The position numbers were made by a program, and so were the translations under genes. A stretch of 64,000 nt of DNA, taken from contig NZ_BBVD01000013.1 of NCBI RefSeq assembly GCF_000964545.1, positions 115,679-179,678 on the forward strand, read 5' to 3'. Of this stretch, positions 59,361 to 64,000 are shown piece after piece. The notes below the pieces were generated by a model. It saw only the letters and a list, made by a program, of their open reading frames with translations, made no database searches and was not told the DNA's origin. Position 1 is the stretch's first letter; every line of letters begins with the position of its first letter. This DNA comes from Comamonas thiooxydans. GTDB taxonomy: Bacteria; Pseudomonadota; Gammaproteobacteria; Burkholderiales; Burkholderiaceae_C.

Positions 59361-60869
59361 ATGTGTGGAATCGTTGGTGTGGTGAGCACCACACCCGTGA
59401 ATCAGCTGATTTATGACGCTTTGCTGCTGCTGCAGCACCGTGGGCAGGATGCAGCCGGCATCGTGACCCAGCAGGAACGCAAGTTCTTCATGCACAAGGC
59501 CAAGGGCATGGTGAAGGATGTGTTCCGCACCCGCAATATGCGTGCTCTGCCCGGTGATGTGGGGCTGGGTCAAGTGCGTTATCCCACGGCGGGCAATGCC
59601 TCCAGCGAGGAAGAGGCTCAGCCCTTCTACGTGAATGCGCCCTTCGGCATCGTCATGGTGCACAACGGCAACCTCACCAACGCCAAGCAACTGCGCCGCG
59701 AACTGGCGGACACCGACCATCGCCACACCAACACCGAAAGCGACTCCGAGGTCCTGCTCAACGTGCTGGCGCACGAGATCGGTCGCGCCTCCAGCGGCGC
59801 TCCGCTGCAGAGCGAGGAAATCTTCAAGGCCGTGCGTGCGGTGCACAAGCGCATCAAGGGCTCTTACGCCGTGATCGCGCTGATCGCCGGCTACGGCCTG
59901 CTGGCCTTCCGCGATCCCTTTGGCATTCGTCCGCTGTGCATGGGCCGCGGCAATGATGGCACCATCATGCTGGCCAGCGAGTCCGTGGCGCTGGAAGGTA
60001 CAACCCATCAGTTCGAGCGCGACATTGCTCCCGGCGAAGCGATCTTCGTCCACAACGACGGTCGCGTCGAGAGCCAGCAATGCGCTGAAAAGACCCAGCT
60101 CAATCCCTGCGTGTTCGAGTATGTGTATCTGGCACGTCCCGACTCCACCATGGATGGCATTTCGGTCTATCAGGCTCGTCTGAACATGGGTGAGACGCTG
60201 GCCAAGCGCGTGATCTCCATGGTGCCGCCCAATGAAATCGATGCGGTGATTCCCATTCCCGAATCGAGCCGCCCCAGCGCCATGCAACTGGCACAGTTGC
60301 TGGGCAAGCCCTATCGCGAAGGTTTTGTGAAGAACCGCTATGTGGGCCGTACCTTCATCATGCCGGGCCAGGGGGCTCGCAAGAAGTCGGTGCGCCAGAA
60401 GCTCAACGCCATCAGCAGCGAGTTCAAGGGCCGCAATGTGCTGTTGGTCGATGACTCCATCGTGCGCGGCACCACCTCCAAGGAAATCGTGCAGATGGCG
60501 CGCGATGCAGGTGCCAACAAGGTGTATCTGGCATCGGCTGCGCCTCCCGTGCGTCACCCCAATGTGTATGGCATCGACATGCCCACGCGTTCCGAGCTGG
60601 TGGCTCACGGCCGCACGGTCGAGGAAATTCGCCAGGTCATCGGCTGCGATGCGCTGATCTATCAGGACGTGGAAGCCATGAAGCAGGCCGTGGGCAAGAT
60701 CAATGCCCAGGTGAGCGGTTTCGAGGCATCGTGTTTCGACGGCATCTATATCACTGGCGATATTTCCGATGAAGAGGTGACGGCGCTCAACGAGGGCCGC
60801 AACCGCGGCAGCGAAGAGGAGAGCGAAGACACTTCGCGCCTTTCTCTGCCCAATGCTCAGGAAAGCTGA
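59361..60869 (+). CDS. purF: Amidophosphoribosyltransferase
   Basis: A 502-residue enzyme for the first step of purine synthesis. It starts MCGIVGVV, so removal of Met exposes the Cys nucleophile of the glutaminase domain; QHRGQDAAGI and the later PRPP loop LLVDDSIVRGTT (about residues 369-380) are typical. The true start is at 59361 because Cys2 must be the N-terminus; a 42-codon longer frame is wrong. It lies 196 bp after cvpA and is followed by a terminator. Confidence 0.97.
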   Translation: MCGIVGVVSTTPVNQLIYDALLLLQHRGQDAAGIVTQQERKFFMHKAKGMVKDVFRTRNMRALPGDVGLGQVRYPTAGNASSEEEAQPFYVNAPFGIVMVHNGNLTNAKQLRRELADTDHRHTNTESDSEVLLNVLAHEIGRASSGAPLQSEEIFKAVRAVHKRIKGSYAVIALIAGYGLLAFRDPFGIRPLCMGRGNDGTIMLASESVALEGTTHQFERDIAPGEAIFVHNDGRVESQQCAEKTQLNPCVFEYVYLARPDSTMDGISVYQARLNMGETLAKRVISMVPPNEIDAVIPIPESSRPSAMQLAQLLGKPYREGFVKNRYVGRTFIMPGQGARKKSVRQKLNAISSEFKGRNVLLVDDSIVRGTTSKEIVQMARDAGANKVYLASAAPPVRHPNVYGIDMPTRSELVAHGRTVEEIRQVIGCDALIYQDVEAMKQAVGKINAQVSGFEASCFDGIYITGDISDEEVTALNEGRNRGSEEESEDTSRLSLPNAQES

Positions 60870-60898
60870 GCGTTAAAGCGCAGCGGATGACCGAGTCG

Positions 60899-60924
60899 GA
60901 AAGGGTTGCTTAGGCAACCCTTTT
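60899..60924 (+). terminator. Terminator after purF
   Basis: A perfect stem AAAGGGTTGC/GCAACCCTTT with a TTAG loop runs into T residues, 29 bp after the stop. Confidence 0.92.
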
Positions 60925-60960
60925 CATTCGGGAGGACAATGGCAGAGCCGCGCGGTCGGT

Positions 60961-61081
60961 GTGCTCTTTAATAGTGAGCACATGACGTATGTCCATAAAG
61001 CGTTTGAGTCTGATTTGACTCGGATTTTTTGGAATGTGAGCAAGGCATATTCAAAGACCGGCACGGCGAGTGCCGCCGGTC
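60961..61081 (+). promoter_or_regulatory. Structured leader candidate upstream of metZ
   Basis: Three successive hairpins can form: GTGCTC/GAGCAC (60961-60981); TTTGAGTC/GACTCGGA with a 6-nt loop (61003-61024) followed by TTTTTT, like a weak terminator; and GACCGGCAC/GTGCCG-CCGGTC (61056-61081). They lie between the purF terminator and the metZ start. An attenuator is possible. No known SAM riboswitch could be recognised. Confidence 0.4.
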
Positions 61082-61134
61082 AAGCTGGTAGAGCAGCATG
61101 CGTGCGGGCCTGATTTGCGGTCTGCAGCGGACTC

Positions 61135-62379
61135 ATGACCGGTACCAACCATCTGGATTTGACGATTGTGACCAACAAGACATTACCCGAAGGTTTGCAT
61201 CCTGAAACTCTGGCCGTGCGCGAAGCGGTCGAGCGCAGCCAGTGGGGCGAGCATTGCGAAGCCCTGTACATGACCAGCAGCTTTGTGCAGCCCGATGCGG
61301 CGACCGCAGCGCGCCGCTTTGCCAATGAAGAGCCGGGCTTCACCTACAGCCGCACCGGCAACCCCACGGTCACCAGCTTTGAAAAGCGTCTGGCGGCCAT
61401 GGAAGGTACGGAATGTGCGGTCGCGACCTCCACCGGCATGTCGGCCATCTTGCTGGTGGCGCTGACGGCGCTCAAGACGGGCGATCACGTGATCTGTTCG
61501 CAGTCCATGTTCGGCTCCACCATCAAGCTGCTGGGAACCGAAATGGCACGCTTCGGTGTGGAAACCACGTTTGTCTCGCAGACCGATATCGAAGCCTGGA
61601 AGGCGGCCATCAAGCCCAACACGCGCATGTTGTTTGCCGAGACGCCCACCAACCCGCTGACCGATCTCTGCGACATCGCCGCACTGGCCGAGCTGGCGCA
61701 CGCCAACAACGCGCTGCTGGCCGTGGACAACAGCTTCGCCACTCCCGTGCTGCAGCAGCCCGTGAAGTTCGGCGCCGACCTCGTCGTGCACTCGGGCACC
61801 AAGTTCCTCGACGGCCAAGGCCGCGTCATGGCCGGTGCGGTTTGCGGCACCATTGCCCTCGTGGACAAGGTCATGGGCACTTTCTTGCGCAGCGGCGGTC
61901 TGAACATCGCTCCCTACAATGCCTGGACGGTGATGAAGGGTCTGGAAACCCTGGCTTTGCGCGTCAAGGCGCAAAGCGCAGCAGCGCTGGAGTTTGCCGC
62001 CTGGCTGGAAGCCCATCCCAAGGTGGCGCGTGTGTACTACCCGGGCCTCAAGAGCCATCCTCAGCACGAGCTGGCCATGCGCCAGCAAAATGGCATGGGC
62101 GGTGCGGTGCTGGCCTTCGATGTGGTGGGCGAGGGTGCCGAGCAACTGCGTGCCAATGCCTTCCATGTCGTGGACAGCACGCGTCTGTGCTCGATTACGG
62201 CCAACCTCGGTGATGTGAAGACGACCATCACCCATCCGGCCAGCACCTCGCATGGTCGTCTGACCGAGGACCAGCGTCAGGCTGCCGGAGTGGGCCAGGG
62301 TCTGATTCGTATTTCCGTGGGTCTTGAGCATCTGGAAGACCTCAAGGTCGACCTGGCTCGCGGACTGGATACGCTGTGA
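61135..62379 (+). CDS. metZ: O-succinylhomoserine sulfhydrylase
   Basis: A 414-residue PLP enzyme of the Cys/Met metabolism family. It is expected to make homocysteine from O-succinylhomoserine and sulfide. Marks are YSRTGNPTVTSFEKRLAAMEG near residue 68, the PLP lysine in HSGTKFLDGQGR (about 220-231) and DSTRLCSITANLGDVKTTITHPASTSHG in the C-terminal domain. Order cvpA-purF-metZ is conserved in pseudomonads and Burkholderiales, which supports MetZ over MetB/MetC. The ribosome site is weak, and the 211 bp after the purF terminator hold several hairpins. Confidence 0.93.
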   Translation: MTGTNHLDLTIVTNKTLPEGLHPETLAVREAVERSQWGEHCEALYMTSSFVQPDAATAARRFANEEPGFTYSRTGNPTVTSFEKRLAAMEGTECAVATSTGMSAILLVALTALKTGDHVICSQSMFGSTIKLLGTEMARFGVETTFVSQTDIEAWKAAIKPNTRMLFAETPTNPLTDLCDIAALAELAHANNALLAVDNSFATPVLQQPVKFGADLVVHSGTKFLDGQGRVMAGAVCGTIALVDKVMGTFLRSGGLNIAPYNAWTVMKGLETLALRVKAQSAAALEFAAWLEAHPKVARVYYPGLKSHPQHELAMRQQNGMGGAVLAFDVVGEGAEQLRANAFHVVDSTRLCSITANLGDVKTTITHPASTSHGRLTEDQRQAAGVGQGLIRISVGLEHLEDLKVDLARGLDTL

Positions 62380-62529
62380 AACACTCCCTGAGTCGCTTCG
62401 TGCCTTCCCCTTCCTGGGGGACTATGCCTGCGCTGCGAGGCGGCTCTTGCTCGGCATCTCTGGCCGAGACTGCGTGCGTATCAAGCGCCGCAGCCTTGGC
62501 ACGGGGAATGTCGTACAAGGATTTCTGAT
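62380..62529. repeat. Degenerate copy of a Comamonadaceae intergenic repeat
   Basis: The stretch CACTCCCTGAGTCGCTTCG, TGCCTTCCCCTTCCTGGGGG, GCTGCGAGGCGGCTCTTGC, TCGGCATCTCTGGC resembles from memory a repeat found between many genes in Comamonas, Acidovorax and Delftia. No gene is seen in these 150 bp. Confidence 0.4.
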
Positions 62530-63939
62530 ATGACAAACAACAAAATTCGCACCCGCTTTGCCCCTTCGCCCACGGGCTTCATCCATCTGGGCAATATTCG
62601 CTCGGCCCTCTACCCCTGGGCTTTTGCGCGCGCCAATGGCGGTGACTTCGTGCTGCGCATCGAAGACACCGATCTGGAGCGCTCCACTCAGGCTTCCGTG
62701 GACGTGATCCTGGAAGGCATGGAGTGGCTGCAGCTCGACCATGACGAAGGCCCGTTCTACCAGATGCAGCGCATGGATCGCTACAAGCAGGTGCTGGCGA
62801 CCTTGCAGGAAAAAGGCTATGTCTACCCCTGCTATATGAGCATGGAGGAACTGGACGCGCTGCGTGAAAAGCAGATGGCTGCCAAGGAAAAGCCCCGCTA
62901 CGACGGCACATGGCGTCCCGAGGAGGGCAAGGTCCTGCCCGCGATTCCCGAAGGCGTGAAGCCCGTGCTGCGCTTCAAGACTCCGCAAACCGGTGTGGTG
63001 GGCTGGGACGACAAGTGCAAGGGCCGTATCGAGTTCCAGAACTCCGAGCTAGACGATCTGGTGATTGCCCGACCCGACGGCACGCCCACGTATAACTTCT
63101 GCGTCTGCGTGGACGACATGGACATGAACATCACCCATGTCATCCGTGGCGACGACCATGTGAACAACACGCCGCGCCAGATTCACATCTTTGAAGCGCT
63201 GGGTGCCGCCGTGCCTACCTTTGCCCACCTGCCCACCGTGCTCAACGAGCAAGGTGAAAAGATGAGCAAGCGCAACGGTGCCAAGGCCGTGACCCAGTAC
63301 CGAGATGAAGGCTATCTGCCCGATGCCATGGTGAACTATCTGGCCCGATTGGGCTGGAGCCATGGCGACGACGAAATTTTCAGTCGCGCCCAGTTCCTGG
63401 AGTGGTTCAACCTGGATCACCTGGGCCGCAGTGCCGGCCAGTTTGACGAAGCCAAGCTGCGCTGGGTCAATGCCCAGCATCTGAAGGCCATGGACGACGC
63501 CGAGCTGGCCCAGTTGGTCAAGCCTTTTGTCGTCAAGGTGGGTGTGGCCGAGAGCCTGATCGATGCCGATGACCGTCTGGTGCGTATTGCTGCCTTGTTC
63601 AAGGACCGTTGCGAGACCTTGGTGGATCTGGCCAACTGGGCCAAGGTCTTCTATGTGGACAGCGTGGAGCGCAATGCGGAAGACTACGCCAAGCATGTAA
63701 CCGAGGCGGCCAACCCCGTGCTGGATGCATTTGCGGCCGTGGTGGAAAACGTGGAATGGACCAAGGAAGCCATTGCGGCTGCGATCAAGGAGCTGCTCAA
63801 GGCGCAGGGCGTGAAGATGCCCGTGCTGGCCATGCCCGTACGTGTTCTGACCGTGGGCACGGCCCATACTCCCTCGGTCGATGCGGTGCTGGAATTGCTC
63901 GGACGTGAAAAAGTTATCGCGCGTTTGAAAAATCGCTAA
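62530..63939 (+). CDS. gltX: Glutamyl-tRNA synthetase
   Basis: A 469-residue class I aminoacyl-tRNA synthetase. The HIGH-like motif HLGNIRSALY is at about residues 17-26 after TRFAPSPTGFI, and the KMSKS-type loop KMSKRNGAKAV is near 242-252. Length and the C-terminal anticodon-binding helical domain match bacterial GltX. The ATG at 62530 is followed by TNNKIRTRFAPSPTG as in the family. A stable-RNA-type promoter overlaps its 3' end. Confidence 0.97.
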   Translation: MTNNKIRTRFAPSPTGFIHLGNIRSALYPWAFARANGGDFVLRIEDTDLERSTQASVDVILEGMEWLQLDHDEGPFYQMQRMDRYKQVLATLQEKGYVYPCYMSMEELDALREKQMAAKEKPRYDGTWRPEEGKVLPAIPEGVKPVLRFKTPQTGVVGWDDKCKGRIEFQNSELDDLVIARPDGTPTYNFCVCVDDMDMNITHVIRGDDHVNNTPRQIHIFEALGAAVPTFAHLPTVLNEQGEKMSKRNGAKAVTQYRDEGYLPDAMVNYLARLGWSHGDDEIFSRAQFLEWFNLDHLGRSAGQFDEAKLRWVNAQHLKAMDDAELAQLVKPFVVKVGVAESLIDADDRLVRIAALFKDRCETLVDLANWAKVFYVDSVERNAEDYAKHVTEAANPVLDAFAAVVENVEWTKEAIAAAIKELLKAQGVKMPVLAMPVRVLTVGTAHTPSVDAVLELLGREKVIARLKNR

Positions 63940-63954
63940 AAACCTGTCTATAAT
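63925..63954 (+). promoter_or_regulatory. Strong sigma70 promoter at the right edge
   Basis: TTGAAA (63925-63930), an 18-bp spacer and a perfect TATAAT (63949-63954) begin inside the last codons of gltX. The gene served lies beyond the window. The bases after the -10 (TCGAGTCT) resemble those after the tRNA-Gly promoter (TCAAGTCT), so a tRNA is expected. Confidence 0.75.
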
Positions 63955-63960
63955 TCGAGT

Positions 63961-64000
63961 CTCTGCAAAACGCGACTGATTAAAAGGTTGTCTTGCAGAG
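63961..64000 (+). other. Leader with 8-bp inverted repeat at the right edge
   Basis: CTCTGCAA (63961-63968) and TTGCAGAG (63993-64000) are perfect complements and begin at the predicted transcript start. The leader between the tRNA-Gly promoter and its tRNA also has outer TCTGC/GCAGA arms. A pre-tRNA 5' leader is the likeliest reading. Confidence 0.5.

Noticed and set aside
60870..61134. Known SAM riboswitch class before metZ
   Set aside because: The hairpins present do not match SAM-I, SAM-II or SAH conserved cores by eye; kept only as a possible attenuator.
1..64000. CRISPR arrays, insertion sequences, prophage or plasmid functions
   Set aside because: No regularly spaced direct repeats, transposase, integrase or phage structural genes were seen.

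Overview
The window looks like chromosomal DNA of a Comamonas species, most likely Comamonas testosteroni (Betaproteobacteria, Comamonadaceae). The 3-ketosteroid delta1-dehydrogenase at 7625-9355 closely matches, from memory, the C. testosteroni enzyme described from the testosterone pathway, and the surrounding gene order fits the tes cluster of strain TA441. Composition is GC-rich, which produces long antisense open frames that are not genes. These assignments come from protein motifs and recalled family sequences, not from a search.

Region 1 (1-13.9 kb) is a steroid-degradation locus. After the 3' end of a TonB-dependent receptor come two divergent operons. Leftward is tesA2-tesD-tesE-tesF-tesG: flavin reductase, meta-cleavage-product hydrolase, hydratase, acylating aldehyde dehydrogenase and aldolase. 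Rightward is tesA1-tesH-tesI, an FAD/2Fe-2S reductase and an acyl-CoA ligase: 3-HSA monooxygenase, delta1- and delta4(5alpha)-dehydrogenases, probable redox partner and ligase for the C/D-ring acid. Together they open rings A and B and pass 2-hydroxyhexadienoate to pyruvate and propionyl-CoA. A 28-bp interrupted palindrome lies between the operons.

Region 2 (13.9-30.4 kb) holds tRNA-Gly(GCC) and tRNA-Leu(TAA), each with a terminator, then housekeeping and hypothetical genes (murI, a YgjP-like metallopeptidase, GNAT enzymes). It also contains a complete six-gene Mrp/Pha-type Na+(K+)/H+ antiporter operon with fused A and B subunits, a CrcB/FluC fluoride channel and a LOG-family protein.

Region 3 (30.4-42.6 kb) has a class I (Fe-S) fumarase, an MHYT-GGDEF-EAL c-di-GMP enzyme and the class II fumarase fumC. 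Next are a SulP transporter remnant, a MarR/MFS efflux pair with a candidate operator, a PQQ quinohemoprotein alcohol dehydrogenase and a CheX-like DUF3334 protein.

Region 4 (42.6-49.2 kb) is a glycine betaine/proline-type ABC operon, proV-proW followed by three paralogous binding proteins, with hairpin terminators after the first two. A good sigma70 promoter lies about 455 nt upstream of proV, giving a long structured leader. The second binding protein has a Tat-type signal and has lost the cysteine pair that the other two retain.

Region 5 (49.3-64 kb) is core metabolism: UPF0114 membrane protein, acs, a LapA-domain protein, argG, ppnP, a glycine-zipper protein, an ArsC-family reductase, then folC-SPOR-cvpA-purF-metZ and gltX. 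The window ends in a strong promoter that probably drives a stable RNA beyond the edge.
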